Source of the DNA: Eleusine coracana subsp. coracana
Taxonomy: Eukaryota > Streptophyta > Magnoliopsida > Poales > Poaceae
NCBI GenBank assembly: GCA_032690845.1
Contig: CM064421.1
Location: 44,522,963 to 44,586,962 of the forward strand
DNA: 64,000 nucleotides
Direction of reading: 5' to 3'
The translations under genes were made by a program, and so were the position numbers. Positions 49,160 through 59,288 of this stretch are shown here, piece after piece (the stretch's first letter is position 1; every line of letters begins with the position of its first letter). Under the pieces are notes generated by a model. It did not search any database. It worked only from the letters and a program-made list of their open reading frames with translations, and was not told the DNA's origin.

Positions 49160-51565
49160 GTGGCCACCATCGAGCGCAGGCCGCCGAGGCCGGCAGCGGG
49201 GGAGGCGCCAAACCACTTAGAAAAGAAGTGGAACGGTCCATACCCAAACCACAGGTCCCCTTGTCCCTCCGCGCTAATGCCAAACCACAGGTCCCCTTGT
49301 CCCATCATCGTCGAGGTCCGTCTCACTAAGGTGACGATGGACGGGGGCAGCTGCATCAATATTCTATACGCCGACACACTCGACCTGCTCGGGGTCGACT
49401 GAACGCACCTTTAGCCAGCTGGCGTGCCCTTCCACAGGATCATCCCGGGGTGACAGGCCATGCCCCTCGGGCGGGTCAGCCTGCCTGTCATATTTGGGAC
49501 TCCATCCAACTCCCGGACCGAGACCCTTGTCTTTGAGGTTGTCGACTTCCCAGGAGTGTATCACACTCTCTTGGGACGTTCGTGTTACGCCAAATTCATG
49601 GCCGTAGCCAACTACACCTACTTGAAGCTCAAGATGCCAGGCCCTAAAGGGGTCATCATCGTCAGCGCGTCCCTTCAGCGCGCCTTCCAGTGTGAGACAG
49701 AGAACGGTGACCTCGCGGCGGCAACAGTGGCCTCCGTCGGGGAGCTCGAGGCTATCCGCACCCACCTCGAGGAGGGGGCCCCTAACGCCAGTCGCAAGAA
49801 CGCCTCGTTCAAGCCTGCGGAGAACACCAACAAGAAGAAGACGGTGAAAGTGGGGATGTCCCTTACCCCCAAATAGGAAAGTGCGCTCGTCGAGTTTCTC
49901 CGCGCTAATGCCAACATTTTTGCATGGAGGCCCTCGAATATGCCTGGCATACCAAGGGAAGTAACCGAGCACTTCTTGAACATCAGGCCGGGCTCCAAGC
50001 CGGTGAAGCAACGTCTGCGCTGCTTCGATGAGGAGAAGCGCAGGATGATCGGAAAGGAGATCGTGAAGCTATAGGCGACAGAGTTCATCAAGGAGGTGTA
50101 CCATCCTGAATGGTTAGCTAATCCTATTCTTGTACGAAAAAAGAATGGGAAATGGAGAATGTGTGTTGGCTATACAAGCCAGAATAAGGCATGTCCGAAG
50201 TATCCTTTTCCTTTGCCGCGCATAGACCAGATAGTTGACTCAACAGCGACATGCGAAACCCTCTATTTCCTGGATGCCTAGTCCGGGTATCACCAAATCG
50301 TGATGAAAGAATCCGACCAGCTCGCGACATCGTTCATCACACCGTTCGGCTCTTACTGCTACATGATGATGCATTTCGGGCTTAAGGACGCTGATGCAAC
50401 CTTTCAGTGCTGCATGCAATGGTGCTTCGACCACTTGATTGGCCACACGGTCGAAGCCTATGTGGATCACATCGTTGTCAAGTCCAAAAGGCACACACCC
50501 TTGCAGCCGACCTTGAGCGCATTTGATGTCAAAATCAATGAGAAGTGCACGCAAACAACGTCAAACTCAACCCCGAGAAGTGCGTTTTCAGGGTTCCAAG
50601 GGGCATGCTCCTCGGGTTCGTTGTTTCCCAATGAGGCATCGAGGCCAACCCCGAGAAAATCTCCGTGATCGAGCGGATGGGTCCGGTCCAAAATTTTAAG
50701 GGGCTACAGCGGCTCACGGGCTGTCTGGCGGTGTTGAGTCACTTCATCTCACGCCTCGATGAGAGGGTTTTTTCGCTGTATAGGCTTCTGAAGAAGTTTG
50801 ACTGATTCGAGTGGACCCCTGAGGCGTAGTCTGCCCTCGACAATGTCAAGCGCATTTTGAGCGGCGCACCCGTGCTTACTCCCTCGCTCCCGGGAGAGGT
50901 CCTGCTGCTGTACATAGCCACGACGACCCAAGTCGTAAGCTCGGTGCTCGTAGTCAAGCGAGAAAGAGAGGGGCACACCCTCAAAGTCCAACACCCCATC
51001 TACTATGTTAGCGAAGTCCTGTCTGACTCGAACACCAGGTACCCTCAGATCCTCTACGCGGTGATGGTGGCAAGGCGCAAGCTCTAACACTACTTCGACT
51101 CCCACCCGATTCATATTGTGAGTTCCTTTCCTCTTTGAGAAATTATATAGAACAGAGACTCGACGGGCAAGGTCGCCAAGTGGGCGCTCGAGTTGATGGG
51201 ACACGATGTCACGTACAAGCCTCAAGCGGCCATCAAGTCCAAGGTCCTTGTCGACTTTGTGGCGGAGTGGACTGAGGCATAACTCCCACCCGCTGCAGTC
51301 GATCAGGAGTATTGGGTCATGTACTTTGATGGATCGCTCATGCGGACAGGGGCAAGCGTCGGCCTCGTCTTTGTCTCTCCACTCGGGGTACGTACAAAAT
51401 ATGCAATTTGTTTACATTTCCCCGCAACAAACAACATTGTCGAGTATGAACCGCTTGTCAACGGGCTCAAGATCGCCATCGAGCTCGGAATCCGGCGGTT
51501 GGAAATCCGAGGCGACTCCCAACTCTTGGTCGACCAGATCATGAAAGAGTCCAGCTGCCGGACCG
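49160..51565 (+). pseudogene. Tat-element protease, RT and RNase H remnant
   Basis: Protease-like DGGSCINILYADTLDLL (near 49337-49395), a linker (49460-49876), then RT from about 49890: NPILVRKKNGKWRMC, YPFPLPRIDQIVD, FITPFGSY and AYVDHIVVKSK. The second catalytic Asp of YVDD is His (about 50459-50470). RNase H follows, then the archaeal-type RNase H (YFDGSLMRTGAS, GDSQLLVDQIMKES) from 51319. In-frame stops lie at 49876, 50073 and 50281 among others. Confidence 0.85.
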
Positions 51566-51835
51566 TGTTGGTGGTTTCTAGATACCCATTTTCTAGATAC
51601 CCATTCTGCTCGTTCCCTGTGGATTCGATAACCTTAGAATACTCTGAGGGAAAAAGAGCTACAACTGTACACCATCCTCTTGCGGTATATAAGTGGGTGC
51701 ATAATTACGACCAATAAGCCCTTTTTCTCGCGCTGTTGCCGGGGAACAAGCCAGTTCTTTTACTATTAATATTTTACTAACGTCTAATCCTCTCTTTTCT
51801 AGTTGTTTTCATTTTTGTGTTTTGTGTGAATTTTC

Positions 51836-52846
51836 ATGATGAGTACGACAGGACCTTCTCGAACGCTCAGAGAACTTTCTCTACCATCTCCAGACGTGCT
51901 GGTGCCTCAACCCTCAGATAAGAAGGCCATGACCTTCTCGTATGTGTTGAACCCTATTATCATTTGCATGGCTGAAGCAAACAAGTTCTTTGGAGCGAAA
52001 GAGGAGAACCCGTATACTCACTTACAAGATTTGGAGGCACTTTGCCAAACATTCCATCATGAAGAAGTGCCTGGGGATCTTTATAGGTGGCTGCTTTTCC
52101 CATTCTCTTTGGGAGGAAAAGCCAAAGAGTGGCACAAGGCAGCATCTCGAGAAGCAAAAGGTAAGTGGAGTAAGTTAGTTCGACATTTTTGTCTCCACTA
52201 TTTTTCTTTGCCAAAGGTGCAGAAGTTGAGAAGGGAAGCGGTGAACTTCTTACAAGAAGATGAAGAATCTCTCGCGGAAGCCTGGACGCGTTTTCAAACA
52301 TTGTTGAAACAAGGACCTGACCTCGGCATTGATGAGAATATATGCGCTCAAACCTTCTACATGGCCATAAACAAGGCATCGAGGATGCATTTGGACGGTT
52401 CGGCCGGAGGAGGTTTTCTGAGATTGACAGCCAAGGCAGGGATCGAATTGTTAGGCAAAATTGCCGAGAATGAAGCTTTGCACAAGCATTGGGAAGAATA
52501 TCTAGAACCAAATCGGCAATGCCCAGAAGTTACACAAAAGGAAGAGTCGCCAGCTGAACAGATCTTGATTTCCGAGAGTAGATCAATGATTACTTCGGAG
52601 CAATTCGAAGAAATAAAGCCCGTCAGACTCGCCTCTGTGGATCTGACGTGTATTCTCGAGCCGATCGGCGCGACCCTTGCGCCGATCGACTCGAGAATAC
52701 TGCCAGCGCCGATCGGCGCGACCCTCACGCCGATCGGCTCAACTAGGAAAATCCTGATTTTGAACCTCTCGGGGAGCTGGATCCAGATGAAGAGCCAGAA
52801 GTGGAACAGAAGGAACTTCCGAAGGAGTTACGCTATGAATATCTAG
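51836..52846 (+). CDS. Athila-like Gag ORF (read-through end)
   Basis: A 336-codon frame from ATG 51836. Gag character: YTHLQDLEALCQTFHHE, WLLFPFSLGGKAKEWHKAAS and LRREAVNFLQ in the capsid region, about residues 55-210. From about residue 275 it runs through the GCCGATCGGCGC repeats (52664-52745). After that it reads the pol sequence in the wrong frame, so its last 35 residues are not natural. The protease segment seen in the related copy at 63084-63670 is missing between gag and RT. Confidence 0.75.
   Translation: MMSTTGPSRTLRELSLPSPDVLVPQPSDKKAMTFSYVLNPIIICMAEANKFFGAKEENPYTHLQDLEALCQTFHHEEVPGDLYRWLLFPFSLGGKAKEWHKAASREAKGKWSKLVRHFCLHYFSLPKVQKLRREAVNFLQEDEESLAEAWTRFQTLLKQGPDLGIDENICAQTFYMAINKASRMHLDGSAGGGFLRLTAKAGIELLGKIAENEALHKHWEEYLEPNRQCPEVTQKEESPAEQILISESRSMITSEQFEEIKPVRLASVDLTCILEPIGATLAPIDSRILPAPIGATLTPIGSTRKILILNLSGSWIQMKSQKWNRRNFRRSYAMNI
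52664..52745 (+). repeat. Cluster of GCCGATCGGCGC palindromic motifs
   Basis: Four half- or full-length copies of a palindrome-containing unit (GCCGATCGGCGCGACC and its inverse, e.g. TTGCGCCGATCG) lie in 80 bp. The same motif recurs at 62568-62603, 62861-62875 and 63581-63614. Confidence 0.85.
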
Positions 52847-53436
52847 GAAAGAATAGAACATATCCAGTTATTGTGAACAACGTCCTAACGAAAGAAGAAA
52901 TAAAGAGGCTTCTTGCTATTCTCAAAAGGTATAAGAAAGCTATTGATTACACATTGGATGACATCAAGGGAATTAGCCCTGCATTTTGCACCCACAAGAT
53001 TAACTTGGAGGAGAATACTAAACCAGTGGTTAAAGGGATGCGAAGGTTAAAGGAATCAATGAAGCCAGTGGTTAAAAAGGAGATTTTGAAACTGCTTAAT
53101 GCAGGTATGATCTACCCTGTTGCTGATAGTGAATGGGTTAGTCTAGTGCATTATGTACCCAAGAAAGGAGGTTTGACAGTAGTGTCTAACGAGAATATTG
53201 AGTTGATCCCTCAATGGACTGTAACTGGATGGAGAATGTGCATAGATTATAGAAGTTTGAACAAAGTGATGAAGAAAGATCATTATCCTCTTCCGTTCAT
53301 TGACGAGATGCTTGAAAGGTTAGCAAGGAATTCATAGTTTTGTTATTTGGATGGATATAGTGGTTTCTTTGAAATACCGGTAAGACCAGAAGATCAGTAG
53401 AAAACTACTTATACTTGCCCGTTTGGAACATATGCA
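52760..53436 (+). pseudogene. Athila-like reverse transcriptase fragment
   Basis: The frame runs FEPLGELDPDEEPEVEQKE, then KPVVKKEILKLLNAGMIYPV, SEWVSLVHYVPKKGG, TGWRMCIDYRSLNKV and FCYLDGYSGFFEIPV. A TAG lies at about 53335 and another at 53398. It ends within the fingers/palm before the catalytic YxDD, so the active site is absent. Confidence 0.85.
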
Positions 53437-53527
53437 TGAAAGCGAAAATCAGAAGCTTCTTTCTCACCAGTATAGAAGTTGGTTAACCTTGCCTTAGAGC
53501 AGGTCTCAATGGAGGCATGAAGGTAGT

Positions 53528-53725
53528 TCACAATGTCGCGGTCAGAGTTCTCCATTTCTGCTCATTTGTCTCGTCCGGCTCCTCTCTCTCAGCTGGAGCT
53601 TTCAGGGTGGTGCGGCGAATGCGCCTAGTAGTGGCCTTCCTCCTCTTTGGGGGTTGTTTTTGACCTTGGTCTTCGCCGGTCTTAGTTCTCTTCTCCCTCA
53701 AGGGGGATGCTTCCACGTCAGACAT
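53528..53725 (-). pseudogene. Short basic frame downstream of copia pol
   Basis: From an ATG at about 53725 on the minus strand, a 65-residue frame rich in Lys, Arg and Glu (MSDVEASPLREKRTKTG) ends at 53528. It lies where SIRE-type elements carry an envelope-like or extra ORF. I do not recognise the protein. Confidence 0.3.
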
Positions 53726-54591
53726 GCTGAGAAAATGTAGCGAGCAACGAGTTAGGAGGAAGTCAAAAAGAGGAATAGGGGTGAGGAGAATCAATGAAGA
53801 GCTCAGGTTTTTGAAGAAATTGCAGGTCTTAGGACATGTCCGATAATCATCGGGCAAGTCTGATGCATCGGACTTGTCCGATGATCGTCGGACTTGTCCG
53901 ATGACAGACAGTTTTTCCAAAAACCTAGATCCTTCACGAATCCACCTACCGCAAGTACCTTAACTTCTTCTACTCCACTAACAACTAACTATAGGCTACT
54001 TCAATGGATCAAATATGCAAGGGAACAAGATTTGGCACTAGTATTGATCAATAACCCTAACCCTAAGAGAGAGAGAGGGGATTAGGGTTAAACCTTGCAA
54101 AAACGATAGGGGATCGGACTTCTCCGATAGAGGAGGACCTCTTGACCTCCAAACTTGCTCCAATGGATAGTGGGAGAGGGAGATCGCCTTGGTGCCGCCA
54201 ATGGGGGTGTTCTTGAGGAGAGAGAACATGAGGGAGATAAATGAGGAGGGGTTGACCGAAGGGGTTAGTCGGTCTAGGGTAAAAGGGTCGAAACCTGGAC
54301 TGTCGGACTTGTCTGATGACAGTCGGACTTGCCCGACCCCAGAATGACCAGAGGGATTAGAGTCCAGCCAGGAAAGAATAGAAGATTTTTATTTTCTTTA
54401 AAATAGCTTGATGGAAAGTCTTGACATCTTATGGTCAGCCAACAATCAACAAGACATAACAATGGCCATATTTTGTCAAGATTCAATCTAGTGATCAAAA
54501 ACCAACTTCAATAGCACAAATAATAGGTTTTTGACATAATACAATAATTTTTGTAATAACAGAACAATCACCATTCAGATGTGCACATTCT

Positions 54592-56929
54592 CTACATCAC
54601 ATTGCTAGAGTCAAAAATATTTAATTCATTCCTAAGGTAGCAAAATCTCTTCTCATCTAGGGGCTTGGTGAATATATCGGCATACAAAGATATCAACACC
54701 AAAACGCCTAATGGAGTGGGTTGGATCGGCCTTGCCAATGACAAAACCCTTTTTAACAAGAAAATCCCTAAGACAGTCATACCATGCTCTCGGGGCTTGC
54801 TTAAGCCCATAGAGCGGCTTATGGAGTTTATAAATATGGTTAGGATACTTAGAGTCTTCAAAGCCCGGTGGTTGCTCCACATACACCTCTTCCTTGATTG
54901 GCCCATTTAATAATGCACTTTTCACGTTCATTTGGTACAACTTAAAATCATGGTGAGTAGCAAAAGCAAGTAATATTCCAATAAATTCAAGCCTTGCTAC
55001 GAGGGCATAAGTTTCATCAAAATCCAAACCTTCCACTTATGAATACCCCTTTGCCACAAGCCTTGCCTTGTTTCTTATCACAACACCATCTTCATTTTGT
55101 TTGTTACGGAACACCCATTTGGTGCCCATAACATTCTTGTTCTTTAACCTTTTGTCTAGTGTCCACACTTCATTTCTTGTAAAGTTATTCAATTCTTCTC
55201 ATATGGCCATCACCCAATCCGCATCCTCAAGTGCTTTTTTCTACCCTAAATGGCTCCATAGAAGAGACAAAAGAGTAATATTCACAAAAACTACTAACTC
55301 GAGATCTAGTGATTACTCTCTTGTCAATATCTCTAAGAATTTGCTCGACGGGGTGATCACGTTGTACATTTTGATGCACTCTTGGGTGCGGTGGGTGTGA
55401 GCTTTCTTGACCACCATATTTATCAACCTCTTCATCATGTCTTTGAGAATCATTGCTTGATGCTTGTTCATGATCCCTAACATCTTGATCTTGATCACTT
55501 GCATGATCTAATTCTTTATTCTCATGATGTTGGTTTTGTCTTGAGGGAGAGGGTTGATTTTCAATACTTGATGTTTCTTGTGGTCTCACATCACCAATGA
55601 CCATCCTTTTTATTACACTTCTAAGAGCTTCATCATCTACACCATCATTAACAACTTGCTCCCCTTGAGAGCCATTAGATTCGTCGAATGTCACGTCACG
55701 TGAAATTTCAACACAACTGGTGGCTTTGTTGAATACACGATAGGCATGAACATTCGACCCATAACCAAGCAAGAAACCTTCATCAACTTTTGGAGCAAAC
55801 TTAGAAGTCTTGGGTTTCTTGTTTAGCATAAAGCATTTGCTCCCAAAAATACGAAAGTAGGAAATATTAGGCTTGTTACCGGTTAGTAGCTCATATGATG
55901 TTTTCTTCAATAGTCGATGGAGATACAACCGGTTGGAGGCATGGCATGCGATGTTGATGGCCTCGACCCAAAAGCGGTCGGACGTCTTGTATTCATCAAG
56001 CATTGTTCTTGCCATCTCAATGAGCGTGCGGTTCTTTCTTTCGGCCACCCCATTTTGTTGAGGGGAGTAGGGTGCCGAAAATTCAAGCTTTATGCCTTCT
56101 TCATCGAGATACTCTTCAACTTGAGTGTTCCTGAATTCGGTGCCGTTGTCACTTCTTATTTTCTTGATCTTGACTTCATATTCATTTTGTGCTCTTTTCA
56201 TTAACGTCTAGCACATCTTTTACTTCATCTTTATCATGGAAAAAGAATACCCATGTGAAGCGAGAAAAGTCATCAACAATTATAAGACCATATTTGTTAC
56301 CACCAATACTTATGTTGGAGACAGGGCCAAAGAGGTCTATGTGCAACATCTCCAATGGCCATGTGATGGTCATCACATTCTTGGCGGGGTGTGATGCTCC
56401 AACTTGCTTTCCCGCTTGGCATGCACTACAAATTTTATCCTTTTCAAAGAAAATGTCGGTTAGTCCTATGATGTGGCCGTCCTTTTGGAGTTTGTGAAGA
56501 TTTCTCATACTAACATGGGCTAGCCTTCAATGCCACAACCATCCCATGTTGGACTTCGCTAATAAGCATGTACCAAGTCTTGCTTCATTCATGGAGAAGT
56601 CCACAACATAAAACTTTCCTTTAAGCACACCCTTAAAAGCAACCAAGCCATCACTCCTCTTATAGATGATCACACCACATTCGTTGAATAAACAATCATA
56701 GTCCATTTACAAAATTGCAAAATGGACAAGAGATTGAATTCAACATGATCAACAAGCATAACCTTAGAGAGGGAATATGAAGGAGTGAGAGGGACTTACC
56801 ATAACCTAGTACTTGTCCCGTTCCATTGTCACCAAATGTGATGTACTCATTTTTGTTATGACTGGGCTCGAATGACTTAAACATCTTTTTGTCTCCGGTC
56901 ATATGATTGGTGCATCCACTATCAATCAC
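54592..56929 (-). pseudogene. Copia protease, integrase and RT remnant
   Basis: Protease motif MIDSGCTNHMTGDKK (near 56929). Integrase zinc-binding CSACQAGKQ, then HIDLFGPV, RSDNGTEFR and QNGVAERKNRTL (the DDE region, 56508-55900). RT begins near 55250 (KWVFRNKQNEDG) and reads YKLHKPLYGLKQAPRAWYD. At about 54700 it jumps from GKADPT to ADIFTKPLDEKRF at the end of RNase H, so most of RT and RNase H including YVDD is deleted. Several frame breaks. Confidence 0.85.
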
Positions 56930-56968
56930 CCAACTTGATCCTCCGGAGACATAGTCCTACAAAACAAA

Positions 56969-57766
56969 TTAAGCTTTGTTTTTAGGTATCCAAATTTGCT
57001 TGGGTCCTTTTACGTTAGTCACAAGCACTTTGGACACCCACACACAAGCCTTTGGCCTCTTGTTGCGTGGCCCGACATATTTGGCAAACACACGACCATG
57101 CATGTTTCTCATGAGCACATATGAAGCATCAAAATCATGAAAGAGTGCACAAGTAGCATTAGTCATATTAACCTGAGAATCATTAACAAAAGAAGAATGA
57201 TTAATATTCTTGTTCTTGGCTTGCTTCTTTTGGTAAGATACTTCCTTGGTGAACTTAAGGAAATTCTTTTCATTCTTGTTCTCCCGAGCATTATGCTTGA
57301 CACCCACAATATAACCAATGCCATCAATGACATGTGGCATTCTAGTATATGAGTATGCACCTCTTGCATACTTTGCCTTCTCATCATCAACAACATCTTT
57401 CTCATGTTGTATTTTGCTTTCAAGAGCTTTTACTTGCTTGTTCAAATCATCAATCAATTTAATATTAGTAGCACAAGCATCAACATCAATATTATAGCAC
57501 CTATCACATCCTTTGCTAGTGGAAGCATGAGAGAAATTATTTGAGGAGGATGTGAAAGTTGAAAGAATCCTATATTGTTCTTCAAGAGACTTATGAGTCT
57601 TTTTTAAATCCTCATACTTCTCTTGAAGTTCATCTTTAATGCTCTTAACATTCTCACAAGTATTCTCAATTTTAGTGAGAGACATAGTTAAGTCATTATT
57701 TTTCTTTCTCTCTTCTTCTAGGAGCTTCTCTAGTTCAAGGTTTCTTTTCTTTTCAAGAATAAGCAA
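56969..57766 (-). pseudogene. Copia gag C-terminal coiled-coil region
   Basis: A 265-codon frame on the minus strand starts with a long Glu/Lys heptad segment (LEKLLEEERKKNNDL). It ends KGPKQIWIPKNKA, the linker found before protease in SIRE/Opie-like elements. It is separated by stops from the gag frame upstream and the protease downstream. Confidence 0.7.
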
Positions 57767-57814
57767 GTCTTCTTATTTCTCAAGTAGCTCCTCTTGCCTA
57801 TCATTTTTTTCCTT

Positions 57815-59249
57815 TTATTTTTCAAGTAATTCCATAAATTCAAGCATTTTGGGAAGTGAAGCATTAACATCATCATCATCATCACTACTACTAGCATAAG
57901 AGACACGCTTGTATTTAGATTTTGTTACCTTCGATCCTCTTGCCATAAGGCACTTGTGAGTGTCATCATCATCATCATCACTCAAGCTCCCAAATAGAGA
58001 AGTGTTGGTGGGAGTGACGCCAATGGCAAGTGTAGCAATGCCTCCCTCATCCGAGTCGGATTCGAAGGAGGTAGATGATGAAGAGGATGAATCATCGGAA
58101 TTCCATTCTTGACCAATGTGAGCTTCACCTCTTCTATGCTTCTTGTACTTCTTGTCTTTCTTGTGGTGCTTGTCTTTCCTTCTTTCATCTTTGTTCTTCT
58201 TCTTTGGACATTCCGCAATGAAATATCCTTCATCATCACATTCATAGCAAGTTCTATTTGACCTTCTTGCTTTGCCTTTGTCAAAGCTTTTCATCTTGTA
58301 TCCATCTTTCTTGAGAAATGACTTGAATCTCCTCACAAGCAAAGCCATCTCATCATCACTATCTTCGCTACTAGAATCACCCACTTTCTTCTTCTTCTCT
58401 TGTGTGTCTTTGAGTGCCACATCATTTTTATCACCATTTGCTCCCTCAATTTGCTTGATCAAGGCAGTTATCTTGTTGACTTGATCATTTTGTTACTTTT
58501 GGGAAAGAAGCTTTCCAAGCACTTCATCGGTGGAGAAGGTTTTGAAGTTGTCCTTCTCTCTAATGTTTGAGCAAATGTTGTTATCCCATGGTCTCAATGC
58601 TTGTAGTAGTCTCTTGTTGATATCCAAGTCGGTCATTTTAGCTCCTAGTGCTCTTCTTTGATTCACAATCCTCATGAGCCTATCATGAACTTTCTTTGGG
58701 CCTTCTCCCGGACCCATGATGAATAGGTTGAACTCATTTTGTAATTCTTCAAGTCTTGCATCTTTACCGGAATCAAAGCTCTCATAGATAACCTCAAGTT
58801 TTCTCCATACTTGGTTGGCATTCTTTATTCTGGCTACCTTGTCATACTCGGTGGCACTAAGTGCAGAAACAATTGCACTAGCAACCATGACATTGCGATG
58901 AATGTTGATTTGATCCTTACGGGTTGGATTGTCTTTATTTTCCCACAAAAAAACCATTCTCGGTTATATTTGCAATATGAGGACTCATAGATTCCAAATA
59001 CATCATCATCTTGCATTTCCAATGATCATAAAATTGTCCATCAAAGTAGGAGAGTCTACCGGACCCTTGCCCAATGAGATCTTCTTTGAGATCATCATAA
59101 TCAAACAAGACATTGTTATAGGTTTTTGGTAGCTCATCTCTATCAATATCTTCAATCCTTGGATTTTCTCCAGGTGCATCACCCTCGGACCTTGCTTCGG
59201 ACGATCCACTAGGCGGAATTTCCTTTCCCTTTGTCATCTTTATCTTCAA
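57815..59249 (-). pseudogene. Copia gag remnant
   Basis: Minus-strand frames 59249-58935, 58957-58493 and 58462-57815 together cover a SIRE/Opie-like Gag. A frameshift at a T-run near 58945-58955 splits the first two (ENGFFVGK versus MVFLWENK). The zinc knuckle reads CYECDDEGYFIAEC, with Tyr at the usual zinc-binding His. An Asp/Ser-rich acidic tail follows. Confidence 0.85.
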
Positions 59250-59274
59250 GCGGTTAAGCCTTCAAGAAGATCCT

Positions 59275-59286
59275 GCTCTGATACCA
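59275..59286 (-). other. Primer-binding site, initiator methionine tRNA
   Basis: TGGTATCAGAGC on the minus strand, two bases internal to the LTR end, complementary to the 3' end of plant initiator tRNA-Met. It fixes the element's orientation. Confidence 0.9.
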
Positions 59287-59288
59287 AT

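Larger units (their letters stand above)
45519..51565 (+). mobile_element. Ty3/gypsy (Tat-type) retrotransposon, 5' portion
   Basis: It opens with a 1.4-kb LTR (45519-46919), then GTTGGTCCGCTAGGTAGGGG in the primer-binding position. A 267-codon ORF, a broken gag, protease, RT, RNase H and a second archaeal-like RNase H follow. The extra RNase H and the VEAYVDxIVVKSK motif are characters of the Tat lineage. The element stops mid-RNase H at 51565, where an Athila-like LTR begins. Its integrase reappears at 60828. Confidence 0.85.
51561..53436 (+). mobile_element. Athila-like Ty3/gypsy element, truncated
   Basis: It begins with an LTR remnant (51566-51716) whose first 28 bp and last 115 bp match the solo LTR at 61977-63078 but which lacks about 950 internal bases. 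Next come CGCTGTTGCCGGGGAAC in the primer-binding region, a gag ORF and an RT fragment. The sequence leaves RT at about 53436, after TCPFGTYA. Possible target site GACCG lies at 51561-51565; its partner is lost. Confidence 0.8.

Noticed and set aside
54050..54067. CCCTAACCCTAA, a telomere-like string
   Set aside because: Only two units, within retrotransposon sequence; not an interstitial telomere array.
53437..54590. A complete 3' LTR of the copia element
   Set aside because: The sequence shares the 18-bp palindrome but not the ends or body of the LTR at 59289-60827.
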